Of a DNA stretch of 64,000 nucleotides, positions 20,977 to 31,300 are shown one piece after another. Under the pieces are notes generated by a model, which was not told the origin of the DNA, made no database searches, and saw only the letters and a program-made list of their open reading frames with translations. Numbering within the stretch: position 1 is the stretch's first letter; each line of letters opens with the position of its first letter. Source of the stretch: Sinimarinibacterium arenosum (GTDB taxonomy: Bacteria; Pseudomonadota; Gammaproteobacteria; Nevskiales; Nevskiaceae); contig NZ_SUKF01000010.1 of assembly GCF_005047655.1 (NCBI RefSeq), positions 124,001 through 188,000 of the forward strand. The letters run 5' to 3'. The translations under genes and the position numbers were made by a program.

Positions 20977-21876
20977 TTATTTGGTGGTCACGACTTCACT
21001 GGCGGTGCCCCGCACAATCTCGACTCGCGGTCTTGGCGCTACGCGAGCACGGGACGGCGGCGGCTTGATCCGTCCAAGTTCCTCCAGACTGATCGCCTGT
21101 TCTGGCGCAACATTGTCCGTCTTGGCGGTCACTGCCTCCGGGGTCAGTGGCAATTCTGTCTTCTCGGACACAGGGGACTCGCCCGCTTCAGCCGCCTGAC
21201 CGTGCAAAGCCAGCCGCAACTCGCCTATGCTGGCGCCGAGCATCAATTTGGTGGTCTCCTTCTGGGGTACGGCCAGCACTGCAGTCCGCACCCTTGAAGG
21301 CTTCTTATCGTCGTCCTTGATCCCTTCCGGACGATCGATGATGCGTTCTTCGTACGCCAGCACCCGCGCCGCTTTCAGCAGCACTCGCGACTGCGGCGAA
21401 ACCCCCGCGGCGCCACCGCGCAGATACAGCAACACATCGACAATATCGCCCGGTCGCACAAATCCGCCGACCGCGATGACGTCATTGACCTCGACCGACA
21501 GCGCCAGATGATCGGGCGGAATGATCCGCGCCAGCACGTTGCCTTCCTTGAAATAGCGCTGGGTCACCGGCGCTCCGGCATCGATATCAACCAGCGGCAC
21601 TTTGTTTACGACATCGTCGAGATTGGTGTAGGGATCCGCCGGCGAGACCGAAACCGGCACCAGTGCCACATCATCCCGCGCAATCGCCCGATAGGCGGAC
21701 AAGGGTTTCAAAGCAACCACCGCAAGCACCTGCTGCGCCTGCTGCTGCTGAACCTGCACTTCAACCTGTTCGGCGCGCTCGGCGTACCCGCGACTGACCT
21801 TGTAGCCGATCGCCGCCAGGATGACAGCAAGCAGTACCGACACCACCGCGATGATTTTCAGAACTGTACTGCTCAT
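20977..21876 (-). CDS. rcpC: Flp pilus assembly protein RcpC/CpaB
   Basis: The protein has 299 residues from MSSTVLK. It has an N-terminal membrane anchor (IIAVVSVLLAVILAAIGY), a Gln-rich stretch, a SAF-like domain (YRAIARDDVALVPV) and the RcpC C domain (VNDVIAVGGFVRPGDIVDVLL). It is periplasmic and thought to contact the secretin and peptidoglycan. The ATG at 21876 was preferred over 21894 because the membrane anchor starts right after it. Confidence 0.9.
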   Translation of the reverse strand: MSSTVLKIIAVVSVLLAVILAAIGYKVSRGYAERAEQVEVQVQQQQAQQVLAVVALKPLSAYRAIARDDVALVPVSVSPADPYTNLDDVVNKVPLVDIDAGAPVTQRYFKEGNVLARIIPPDHLALSVEVNDVIAVGGFVRPGDIVDVLLYLRGGAAGVSPQSRVLLKAARVLAYEERIIDRPEGIKDDDKKPSRVRTAVLAVPQKETTKLMLGASIGELRLALHGQAAEAGESPVSEKTELPLTPEAVTAKTDNVAPEQAISLEELGRIKPPPSRARVAPRPRVEIVRGTASEVVTTK

Positions 21877-21928
21877 CTCGTGCGACTCCCGCAATGATGG
21901 TTTCAGTCCGAAACCGGCACGTCTTATT

Positions 21929-22441
21929 CTAGATCCTGACCACCGCCGAAGCGGTCAGCGTATCGGGCAGCGGTGGTATTTCCCCGACGAGGTAAAGATT
22001 GATCACCGGAAATAGCATCGTCGGCGTCTTCAAATTGAACTTTAGCGTCACCCGCAGCCCCTCGCTGTCGGATGGGCAGTTTTCAGCGCCGGCCGGACAG
22101 GGCTGAACCAGCACCGCACTGCCGGAATCACCTAGCACGCGCTGTCGCTGGCTTTGCGGCAGCCAGGACAGGGCTGCGACCGCAGTTGATCGTACCGCAG
22201 CCTCACGAAGTGTATTGGTGTTCTCGCGACCGGGAACAATCGCGACCGCCGCTTCGGCTGCTTCCTGTGCCGCATGTGTGATCGACTGCTGCAGCACAAA
22301 AACATAGGCGTAGACGATGGTGCCGTAGACCAGCAGGAACAGGATCGGAAAAATGAAAGCGAATTCCACCGCGACCGCGCCGCGTATCCGCCGCCAATTT
22401 CCGACCGACCGAATCCCGACTTGATGTCTGCTGCGACCCAT
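21929..22441 (-). CDS. tadE: TadE-like minor pseudopilin
   Basis: This is a 170-residue protein from the ATG at 22441. After a basic N-terminus comes the TadE signature RGAVAVEFAFIFPILFLLVY with the conserved Glu five residues after the cleavage Gly, one transmembrane helix, and a periplasmic domain with a CPAGAENC cysteine pair. TadE is processed by the prepilin peptidase TadV, whose gene ends five bases upstream. No separate tadF was found. Confidence 0.87.
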   Translation of the reverse strand: MGRSRHQVGIRSVGNWRRIRGAVAVEFAFIFPILFLLVYGTIVYAYVFVLQQSITHAAQEAAEAAVAIVPGRENTNTLREAAVRSTAVAALSWLPQSQRQRVLGDSGSAVLVQPCPAGAENCPSDSEGLRVTLKFNLKTPTMLFPVINLYLVGEIPPLPDTLTASAVVRI

Positions 22442-22446
22442 GGCTG

Positions 22447-22932
22447 CTATCCAGATAGCCCTGATCCGGCGAACGCCGGCCACCACATGACTGCGACGAA
22501 GGCCGGCATCATACAGGCTCCTGCCGGGATGACCCTGCCCGCTTGTGCGTCGCGCTGACGCAGACGCTGCGCCAGTCCCGGTGCCACTTTCACCACTATC
22601 GAGACGCAGCCCAGCAGCAACGAGCTCAGCAACAGCCAGACGACGGTCGGATAAGCCCCCAGTACAAGTCCGCAGCACGCGGCAAGCTTGACATCAGCGG
22701 CTCCGACCTGCCCCCACAGATACCCGGGAAGCCAGACCGTCACGCCAAGGCCGAAACCGATCAGGGAGGAGCGCCACGTCTGCCCCAATACGCCCTCCCC
22801 GGCCCATCCCCAGTACAGCACGACCCCACCGCAAACAGCCAGCAACAAGCCGTTCGGAATCCGTCGCGCATGCCAATCCGCAACGATCACGGCCACAGAC
22901 CACCCGCTCAGCAGCCACTGCGCAAGGATCAT
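22447..22932 (-). CDS. tadV: A24-family prepilin peptidase TadV (CpaA)
   Basis: A 161-residue polytopic protein. The two catalytic aspartates of the family are visible as ADWHARRIPN near residue 19 and GAADVKLAA near residue 78; the second replaces the common GxGD by GAAD. It lacks the N-methylase domain, as usual for TadV. It cleaves Flp, TadE and TadG after a glycine. Confidence 0.88.
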   Translation of the reverse strand: MILAQWLLSGWSVAVIVADWHARRIPNGLLLAVCGGVVLYWGWAGEGVLGQTWRSSLIGFGLGVTVWLPGYLWGQVGAADVKLAACCGLVLGAYPTVVWLLLSSLLLGCVSIVVKVAPGLAQRLRQRDAQAGRVIPAGACMMPAFVAVMWWPAFAGSGLSG

Positions 22933-22993
22933 CGGAAACGACGTTCCCGGACGGCGGTCGCAGCACGGAAATCATCGCTGCGCCATGTCATCG

Positions 22994-23191
22994 TTACGGC
23001 GTCGGTGTCTGCACCGTATCAACTGAGTCCTTGACTTGGGTAAACAGGCCTTTCAAGCCAGAAGTGCTCGTTCCACCCAGCGCCGTCAGAACCACAATCA
23101 GTGCGACTGCAATCAGACCCACAATGAGACCGTACTCGACCGCGCTTGCGCCCTCTTCATCCCGCAGAAACTTGTTGAATACCTTAACCAT
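22994..23191 (-). CDS. flp: Flp-type major pilin
   Basis: The prepilin has 65 residues from the ATG at 23191, with GGAG eight bases upstream; the in-frame GTG at 23200 overlaps that Shine-Dalgarno and is less likely. The processing site and motif are classical: DEEG then ASAVEYGLIVGLIAVALIVV, giving the Glu-Tyr pair at mature positions 5 and 6. It polymerises into the adhesive Flp pilus. It is the first gene of the tad operon. Confidence 0.95.
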   Translation of the reverse strand: MVKVFNKFLRDEEGASAVEYGLIVGLIAVALIVVLTALGGTSTSGLKGLFTQVKDSVDTVQTPTP

Positions 23192-23236
23192 CGAAATCAC
23201 TCCACTCGGAACACCGACACCACTCAGCCGGCGGTC

Positions 23237-23267
23237 ATACTATCGTGCCGAAGCGCAAAGGCGTCAA
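23237..23267 (-). promoter_or_regulatory. Possible sigma70 promoter for the flp-tad operon
   Basis: Reading the minus strand, TTGACG (23267-23262) is followed after 17 bases by GATAGT (23244-23239), or after 19 by TAGTAT (23242-23237). The -35 box is good and the -10 box is weak. A start near 23232 leaves a leader of about 40 bases to the flp ATG. Confidence 0.38.
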
Positions 23268-23345
23268 AGTTCTTGATTGGCAGCAACGCTACCGTTTGTC
23301 GGTAATCGTTAACATTTTCATGACATTCATCCCGAAGCTTTCCTG

Positions 23346-24161
23346 ATGTCCACTTATGTCATCGGCGATGTGCAAGGCTGCCTTGACGGATTGCGGCGCC
23401 TGCTGGAGCTTTGCGCGTTCGATCCTGGCTCCGATCGCTTGGTGCTCACCGGGGATCTGGTCGCACGCGGTTCGGCATCACTGGAGACGCTGCGCTTTGT
23501 CCGCGCTTTGGGGACTGCAGCCATTTCGGTTCTAGGCAACCATGATCTCCACCTGCTCGCGGCGCTGTACGGTCACGCTGACGCCGATGCCAGCCTGCAA
23601 GCCATCCTCGCTGCCGATGATCGCGACATCCTGCGTGACTGGCTGCGCAACCTGCCCTTGACCTGGCACGATCCGACTCACAATGTGCTGGTCATTCACG
23701 CCGGTCTGCCACCGCAATGGCATATCGCCGATGCGCAGCACGCCGCAAGCAGGGTTGAAGCCACCCTGCGGGACGTCGATGCGCTGCAGGCCTTCCTGCC
23801 GCAGATGTATGGCAACCAGCCCACACAATGGCGAGACGATCTCGATGCCGTCGAGGCACAGCGCTTCACGATCAATTGCCTGACCCGGGCACGCTACTGC
23901 AGCGCCGACGGCAGCTTTGAATTCCGCAGCAAGGGAACGCCAGGCACCCAGCCAGAAGTCTTATTGCCTTGGTTCTCCGCCCCAAATCGGTGCAGCATCG
24001 GCACTACCATCATCTTTGGGCATTGGTCCACGCTGGGCCAAATCACCTGGCCACAATGGAATGTCGTTGGCCTAGACACGGGTTATGTCTGGGGTGGCGC
24101 GATGACGGCCTTGCGTCTGGAGGATCGCTGCCTGTTTCAGGTGACTTCGCGTACGGAATGA
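23346..24161 (+). CDS. apaH: Symmetrical diadenosine tetraphosphatase ApaH
   Basis: The 271-residue protein carries the calcineurin-like phosphatase blocks GDVQGC (residues 7-12), LTGDLVARG, GNHDLH and a later IFGHWSTLGQ. ApaH splits Ap4A to two ADP and in proteobacteria also removes Np4 caps from RNA. Length and motifs are standard. It stands alone between the flp promoter region, from which it diverges, and the biosynthetic operon. Confidence 0.94.
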   Translation: MSTYVIGDVQGCLDGLRRLLELCAFDPGSDRLVLTGDLVARGSASLETLRFVRALGTAAISVLGNHDLHLLAALYGHADADASLQAILAADDRDILRDWLRNLPLTWHDPTHNVLVIHAGLPPQWHIADAQHAASRVEATLRDVDALQAFLPQMYGNQPTQWRDDLDAVEAQRFTINCLTRARYCSADGSFEFRSKGTPGTQPEVLLPWFSAPNRCSIGTTIIFGHWSTLGQITWPQWNVVGLDTGYVWGGAMTALRLEDRCLFQVTSRTE

Positions 24162-24438
24162 CATCTCGAGTCAGGCTCGAGTATGGAGATATTCCTACAG
24201 CATGCCCAGATTTGCCGGGGTTAATATTGCCATTGCTCCGACACGCGGCTGCTGCTAACGCCGTTATCGCATGCATTTGAACCCAATTTTTCATGAATGG
24301 CACGGCTCTGGCTTCAGAAAATCGTGACGCCATGCTCAATTTTTTTGGACGCTTTGGCCTAGCGTCGCATGCAGGTCATCAATTCGTCCTTTGCAGAGAC
24401 TACAGTCCGCAGCAGCCGCCCATCGCCACCGAAATGAT
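24162..24438. other. AT-richer intergenic region ahead of the biosynthetic operon
   Basis: This 277-base stretch is visibly richer in A/T than its flanks. Just after the apaH stop a 6-bp inverted repeat (CTCGAG at 24165-24170 and 24176-24181) could form a weak hairpin without a T-run. No ORF with a credible ribosome site is present. It is the only place for a promoter of the 20-kb plus-strand operon; several AT-rich hexamers exist, but no pair with good spacing convinced me. Confidence 0.4.
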
Positions 24439-25254
24439 ATGAGCAACAATCTGATTTTCATTGTCATGGATAGCTGCCGCTTCGACAGCTATGCCGCTGC
24501 GCGAACCCCCAACATGGACCGCATCGGAATCGGCGACCGCCGCTATGCCTATGCATCCTGGACCTCGCCGTCGCATTACACCTACCTGATGGGCATGATC
24601 CCGCACGACAGCCCCAAGGGCGTATTCGCTTCCGAGGTCTATAAGAAGGACTTCGTGCGCTGGGTCGATCGCCTCGGCGTCGACGACATGTCGTTTAAGA
24701 GCTTTGTGCCGACCTTGTCCCTGCCCAAGGTGCTGCAGGACGAGGGGTACCGCACGGTTGCACGTGTATCGCTGCCCGTACTCAACCCGATGAGTCACCT
24801 GAATCGTCATTTCGACGATTACAAGCTGATGTCCAATCACAATGACTTCGGCGGCATCATCAAGGAAGTCGAGTTCGACGAGGACGAACCCAGCTTCCAC
24901 TTTCTTAACCTGGGCGAGACGCATTATCCGTATATGTTGGATCCCGGTAGTCTGCCGCACATCTCGGGCGTGCATGGCGTGTTCAAGCGCATGGACGATG
25001 ACCTCGGAAAGCCGACAGAAGACGTGTTTTTCGACGACGATCAGATGAAGATGCTGCATCAACAGCAGATAAAGACGGTCGAACATGTCGACGGGCTGCT
25101 GGACGAACTGATCAGCAAGGCGCCGGTAGGCACCCATTTCATCATTACCGCCGACCATGGCGAATGTTTCGGCGAGGGTGGCTATTTCGGCCACGGACCG
25201 ATCGTTCACGAAAAGGTACTGGAAGTACCGTTCCTGGAAGGCAAGAAACGATAG
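24439..25254 (+). CDS. Compact alkaline-phosphatase/sulfatase superfamily hydrolase
   Basis: This is a 271-residue protein from MSNNLIF. It shows the metal-binding start LIFIVMDSCRFDS, a nucleophile region WTSPSH where Thr42 occupies the place of the sulfatase Cys/Ser (C-x-P-S-R), the metal motif TADHGE and a last histidine motif FGHG...HE. With Thr and no Cys it should not be a formylglycine sulfatase; a phospho-ester hydrolase or transferase is more likely. It is short for the family (commonly 400-500) yet all metal motifs are present. It is the first gene of the biosynthetic operon, 63 bases before the first megasynthase. The substrate is unknown. Confidence 0.75.
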   Translation: MSNNLIFIVMDSCRFDSYAAARTPNMDRIGIGDRRYAYASWTSPSHYTYLMGMIPHDSPKGVFASEVYKKDFVRWVDRLGVDDMSFKSFVPTLSLPKVLQDEGYRTVARVSLPVLNPMSHLNRHFDDYKLMSNHNDFGGIIKEVEFDEDEPSFHFLNLGETHYPYMLDPGSLPHISGVHGVFKRMDDDLGKPTEDVFFDDDQMKMLHQQQIKTVEHVDGLLDELISKAPVGTHFIITADHGECFGEGGYFGHGPIVHEKVLEVPFLEGKKR

Positions 25255-25317
25255 TCAGGGCACGAGTGCCGACGTTAGAGCGGCACAGAGCCGTAAGCAG
25301 TACACGGAGCGGGGAAG

Positions 25318-28300
25318 ATGACAGACAAGACGTTCGAGATTGCGGGCATTGTTCCCGCAGATATGGCTCATCCGGGCTTGGCGCTGGCACTGGCGCGGTC
25401 GGGTGCCACCGGTCTGCTCGACCTGGAATTCGTGACAGATACCGGCCAGGCGCGGAACAACCTGCGGCGACTGTTCGAGGCCACTGATGCCCGCATTGGT
25501 CTGCGCGTCGTTGCAGCGCAGGCGTCGCTCGCGGCTGAAATCATTGCCACCGCCGGTGCACGCGCGTTGACTGTTGTGCTGGCAGGAGCGGCAACCGAGC
25601 TTCCGGCGCTGCGCAAGAAACTCCAACTTCGGGATCAGGATTTCTGCCTCGCGGAGATCACCTCGGCCGACGATGTCGATACCGTGACACCCCATTGCGC
25701 AGCGCTGCTGCTGCGCGGTCACGAATCCGGTGGCTGGGTCGGCGACGACACCAGCTACATCCTGCTGCAGAAGGTGCGCCGTCGCACACAACGGCCGATT
25801 TACGTCCAGGGCGGCATTGGCGTGCGCGCCGCAGCCGCATGCCGCGTTGCCGGCGCGGCAGGTGTCGTCCTCGACGATACCCTGTTGTTGCTGGCCGAGT
25901 CTCCGCTGACTGAGACGCAGAAAAGCGAACTGGGCCGTCTCAACGGCGCCGAGACCCGCCTGCTTGGCGAGCTACTCGGCCGCCCGTGCCGGGTCTATGG
26001 TCGCCCGAACAGCCCTGCACTGAAAGCGGCGGAGGAACTCACCCGCACCGCCGAAGGCGGCAGCCTGACGGTCGAAGAGTGGACGCATCGGCTCAGCGAA
26101 AGCCTGGGCTGGAGCGCCGACTCCAGCCGCGTTCTGCCGCTGGGCCAGGGCATCGGTCTGGCCGCACAGTACCGCAAGCAGTACCGCAGCGTCGCACGCC
26201 TGGTGCAGGCCATGCGCCGCGCGTCGCGCCAGCAGGCGGAACAGGCTGCAGAATTGGGTTTCATAGGCGAAGACGGCCCACTGGCGCGTTCACACGGCAC
26301 CCGCTTCCCGCTGTGCCAGGGGCCGATGACCCGTGTATCGGACAGCCCTGAATTCGCGGTCGACGTCGCCAAGGGCGGCGCACTGCCGTTTCTTGCGCTG
26401 GCGCTGATGCGCGGACCGCAGGTTGCGCAGATGCTAGAGCAGACGCGCGCGCAGATCGGCGATCGCCCCTGGGGCGTCGGCATGCTTGGCTTTGTTCCTC
26501 ACGCCCTGCGCGAAGAGCAATGCGCCGAAATCTGGAAATGCAAACCGCCGTTTGCGCTGATCGCCGGCGGTCGCCCCGATCAGGCGGCTGAATTTGAGAA
26601 GCGCGGCATCGCAACCTACATCCACGCACCGGCACCGGCGCTGCTGAAGATGTATCTCGAACAGGGCGCGCGCCGCTTCGTGTTCGAAGGCCGCGAATGC
26701 GGCGGTCATATTGGTCCGCTGGCCAGCTTCCCGTTGTGGGAGCAGATGATCGAAGTGCTGCTGACCGATGTGCCGGCCGGCGAAGAATCGAAGGTCCACG
26801 TCCTGTTTGCAGGCGGCATTCACGACGCCACTTCCGGCGCGATGATCGCGGCCATGGCCGCGCCGCTGGCTGCGCGCGGCATGAAGGTCGGCGCCCTGAT
26901 GGGCACGGCCTATCTGTTCACCCAGGAAATCGTGCAATCGGGCGCTGTGGTCGAGGGATTCCAGGCCGAAGCCCTGAAGTGTCATCGCACAATGAGCCTG
27001 GAAACCGGACCGGGACACGCGACCCGCTGCGTCGACACCAAGTTTGCCCACGACTTCTATGAAACCCGCAAGCGCCTGATTGGCGAAGGAAAGAGCGCCG
27101 AGGAAATCCGCGACATCCTCGAGGATCTCAATCTGGGCCGCCTGCGCATTGCGTCCAAGGGCGTGGACCGCAGTGGCGACGGCAAGATCGTGCCAATCGA
27201 TCCGCAGCAGCAGCTGACGGATGGCATGTACATGATCGGTCAGGTCGCCACCCTGCGCGATCACGTGTTGAGCGTCGAAGCGCTGCACACCGAAGTCAGT
27301 CACGACGGTCAGGCCATGCTCGAAACGCTGGCTGCCGCGCACAAGATGCGGGTCCAGGCGGCACAGCCGTCGGACGTGGCCATCGTCGGTATCGGCGTGC
27401 TGCTGCCCAAGGCGGACTCGCCGCAGGACTACTGGGATCACATCGTTCACAAGATCGGCGGAATCGGCGAAGTGCCGAGTTCACGCTGGGACTGGAAGCA
27501 GTACTTCGACGCCGACCGCAAGGCGCGGGACAAGGTCTATTCGCGCTGGGGCGGCTTCATCGACGAGGTCGCCTTCGATCCGATGCGCTTCGGCATTCCG
27601 CCCAAGTCGATGAAATCCATCGACCCGATGCAGCTGTTGACGCTGGAAGTGGCCAGTCGCGCGCTGGACGACGCCGGTTATCGCGACGGCGGCTTTGCAC
27701 GTGAAACCACCTCGATCATCCTCGGTGCGGGCGGCGGCCTGGGCGACCTCGGCCTGCAATACGGCGTCCGTGCTGAACTGCCCCGCTTCGTCGACAACAT
27801 TTCCGACGAAACCTGGGACCGGCTGCCCGAGTGGACCGAAGAATCCTTCGCCGGCACCCTGCTGAACGTCGCTGCGGGCCGCGTCGCCAACCGCCTCGAT
27901 TTTGGCGGCGTGAACTTCACCGTCGATGCCGCGTGCGCGTCATCACTGGCAGCCATCAGTCTGGCGGTGGGTGAACTCGAATCGGGTCGCAGCTCGATGG
28001 TGCTGGCTGGCGGCATCGATACGGTGCAGTCGCCGTTCGGTTACCTGTGTTTTTCGAAAACCCAGGCGCTGTCCCCAAGCGGCCAGCCGAAGACTTTTGA
28101 CAAGAACGCCGACGGCATTGCGATCAGCGAAGGCCTCGCGGTCGTGGCCCTGAAGCGTCTGGCCGATGCCGAGCGTGACGGCGACCGCATCTACGCGGTG
28201 ATCAAGGCAGTTTCCGGCTCCAGCGACGGCAAGGCACTCGGCCTGACCGCGCCGCGCCCGGAAGGCCAGGTGCGGGCACTGCATCGCGCCTACGCCAAGG

Positions 28301-31300
28301 CAGGTTTCTCTCCTTCGACCTTGAGCCTGATCGAAGCGCACGGCACCGGCACCGCTGTCGGCGATCGCGCCGAGGCGCAGACGATTACCAGCGCCTTGAT
28401 CGCCGAATCCGCTGCGCCCAAGAGCGTCGCACTGGGTTCGGTCAAGACGCTGATCGGCCACACCAAGGCCAGCGCCGGTGTCGCCGGACTGATCAAGGTC
28501 ACGCTGTCGCTGTATCACCGCGTCCTGCCGGCGCATCACGGCGTCAGTCAGCCGATCGACACCATCGCCGACCCCGCCTCGCCCGCCTACCTGCTGAAGG
28601 ATGCGCGGCCGTGGCTGGCGCATCCGGACCACCCGCGCCGCGGTGGCGTGTCCGCGTTCGGCTTCGGCGGCACCAATTTCCATGCGGTGCTTGAGGAGTA
28701 CGCGTCAACCGCGCCGGTCATCGGTCAGGGCCGCTGGCCGGCCGAACTGCTGCTGCTGCGAGCCGCCGACAGCGCCAGCCTGGCGCGGGACCTCGAAAAA
28801 CTGCGCGGAATGCTGCAGCCCGGAAGTCGTGTGGTCCTGGGCGAACTCGCGTTTGCGCTGGCTCGCGCGGCCGAAGCACGCCGCGGCGCAGCACTGACGC
28901 TGTGCCTGGTCGCGACTCAGGCCAGCGCGCTGCTGTCCGAGATCGACGCGGTGGTGGCGCATCTGCATGACGCCAGCAAACCCTTGCCTCCGACCGCGCG
29001 GCTGAACCGGCAAACCCCGGCGCAGTCGCCCGACGTCGCGTTCCTGTTCCCCGGCCAGGGGGCTCAGTACGTCAACATGGGCCGCGAATCGGCGCTCTAT
29101 CTGGACGATCTGCGCAGCGCACTGGAACTGGCTGATCGCAGTCTGCGCAGCGAGTTCCCCGAGCGGTTGTCGTCTTACGTGATGCCCCCGGCAGCGTTCG
29201 ACCCGGCCGCAGAGACTGCTCAGCAGCAGGCGCTGACCGATACCCGCGTTGCGCAGCCGGCCATCGGTGCGCTGGCATTGGGCTATCTGCGCTTGGCGCA
29301 TCGCCTGGGGCTGAACCCGGTGGCGACCGCCGGGCACAGCTACGGCGAATACGCGGCGCTGCACGCCGCCGGCGTGTTCGACGCCGAAAGCCTGCTGTAT
29401 CTGTCCGCCGTTCGCGGCCGCGCCATGGCAGAGGCCGCAACCACCTCGGCACCCGGCACCATGGCCGCGGTGCAGGCAAAGCGCGAACGCATCGCCGAGC
29501 TGATTGAAGGCATCGACGGCGTCCGTATTGCCAATCACAACGCACCCGAACAAAGCGTGATTTCGGGCGCACGCGCAGGCGTTGAGCAGGCGGTCGCAAA
29601 ACTGGCGGAAGCCGGGATTCGCGCAGTCATGCTGCCGGTATCCGGCGCGTTTCATACCGAGCTGGTCGCCGCGGCACGCACACCGCTGTCTACCGCAATC
29701 CGTGCAACGCAATTTGCGCCGGCGCAGTGCCCGGTCTACTCGAACAGCCGCGGTGCCCCCTACCCGGAAGCTCCGGATGCGATCCAGGCACTGCTGGATG
29801 ACCATCTGCTCAACAGCGTCGAGTTCGTCAGCGAAATCGAGGCGATGTATGCCGCCGGCTGTCGTGTGTTCCTGGAACTGGGCCCCAAGAGCATCTGCAG
29901 CAACATGGTGCGGCAGATTCTCGGAGGGCGTGAGGCTTTGGCGGTATCGCTGGACGCCGGCGGCAGCCTGCGTGGAACCCTGCAGGGGATCGCCGATCTG
30001 TGCGCAGCCGGCGTGCAACTCGACATCCTGAATCTGTTCGATGGACGTGATCTGGCACTGCTGGATCTGAACGAGCTGGCGCAGATGGCGCAGCCGTTGT
30101 CGCTGCCGCAGCATACCTGGATGGTCAGCGGAGGTTGCGCACGCCAGATCACCGACCCGCAGATTCGCACCGGCCGTCAGCCCGCGCTGAACAAGGCCAC
30201 TGCAGAAGCCGCCCAGGCCAAGCGCGCAGCCGAGCTCCAGGCCGCGGCGCAGTCCGCCGCTGCGGCAGCGCCTGCAAGCGCTGCGTCTCCGATGCCGTCC
30301 AGCACTGTGGCGCCCGTTAACGCAGCCCTGAACAGTGAAGCCGTGGTTGCCTATCAGCAGACCATGCGCCAATTCCTGCAGCTGCAGGAACGCGTGGTCC
30401 AGCAGTTCCTGGGCGGTGGGGCCCCTTCCACGTCGGCAGCCCTGCCTCAGATCTCGGCACCATTGCCGATCGCCAACACCACGCCGTCCGCAGTCGCAGC
30501 ACCAGCGACTTCACGATCTGCGGTCGCGCCTGCGCCTGCGCCTGCGCCTGCTGCAGTGTCTCCGTCACCGGCCATCGTCAAGCCGGTACCGAGCCACAGC
30601 AGCGCGCCACGCGTTGATTTCAAGGCTGTACTGCTCGGCATTGTCGCCGAACGCACCGGCTACCCCGAAGACATGCTCGGGCTCGACGCCGATCTCGAAG
30701 CCGATCTCGGCATCGACTCGATCAAGCGCGTCGAAATCCTCGGCGCGTTCCAGAAAGCCCTGCCCGGTGACTTTGGCGGCAACATCCAGACGGCGATGGA
30801 ACGCTTCACCCGCGCCAAGACACTCAACACCATCCTGAACGAAGTTCGGGCCCTGGCGCCTGAAACCGGCGGTGCTGAGATCGTTGAGCCCGCAGCTACG
30901 GCGGCAGACGCACGCGTCACCACGATTGACTACAAGTCGATCCTGCTCGGCATCGTCGCCGAACGCACCGGCTATCCGGAAGACATGCTCGGGCTGGACG
31001 CTGATCTCGAAGCCGATCTCGGCATCGACTCGATCAAGCGCGTCGAAATCCTTGGCGCATTCCAGAAAGCCCTGCCCGGTGAACTCGGCGGCAACGTCCA
31101 GGCGGCGATGGAACGTTTCACCCGCGCCAAGACCCTGAACGCCATCCTCGCCGAGATTCAGGCGCTGGCACCCGCGGTTGCGGCGCCGGTTGCTGTTGCG
31201 GCAGCTGCCGCAGTGGCGGCAACGCCGGCAATCGACTTCAAGGCGCTGCTGCTCGGCATCGTCGCCGAACGCACCGGCTATCCGGAAGACATGCTCGGGC

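Noticed and set aside
24439-25254. Naming the first operon gene a sulfatase
   Set aside because: The formylglycine Cys/Ser in C/S-x-P-S-R is replaced by Thr in T-S-P-S-H, so sulfatase chemistry is not supported.
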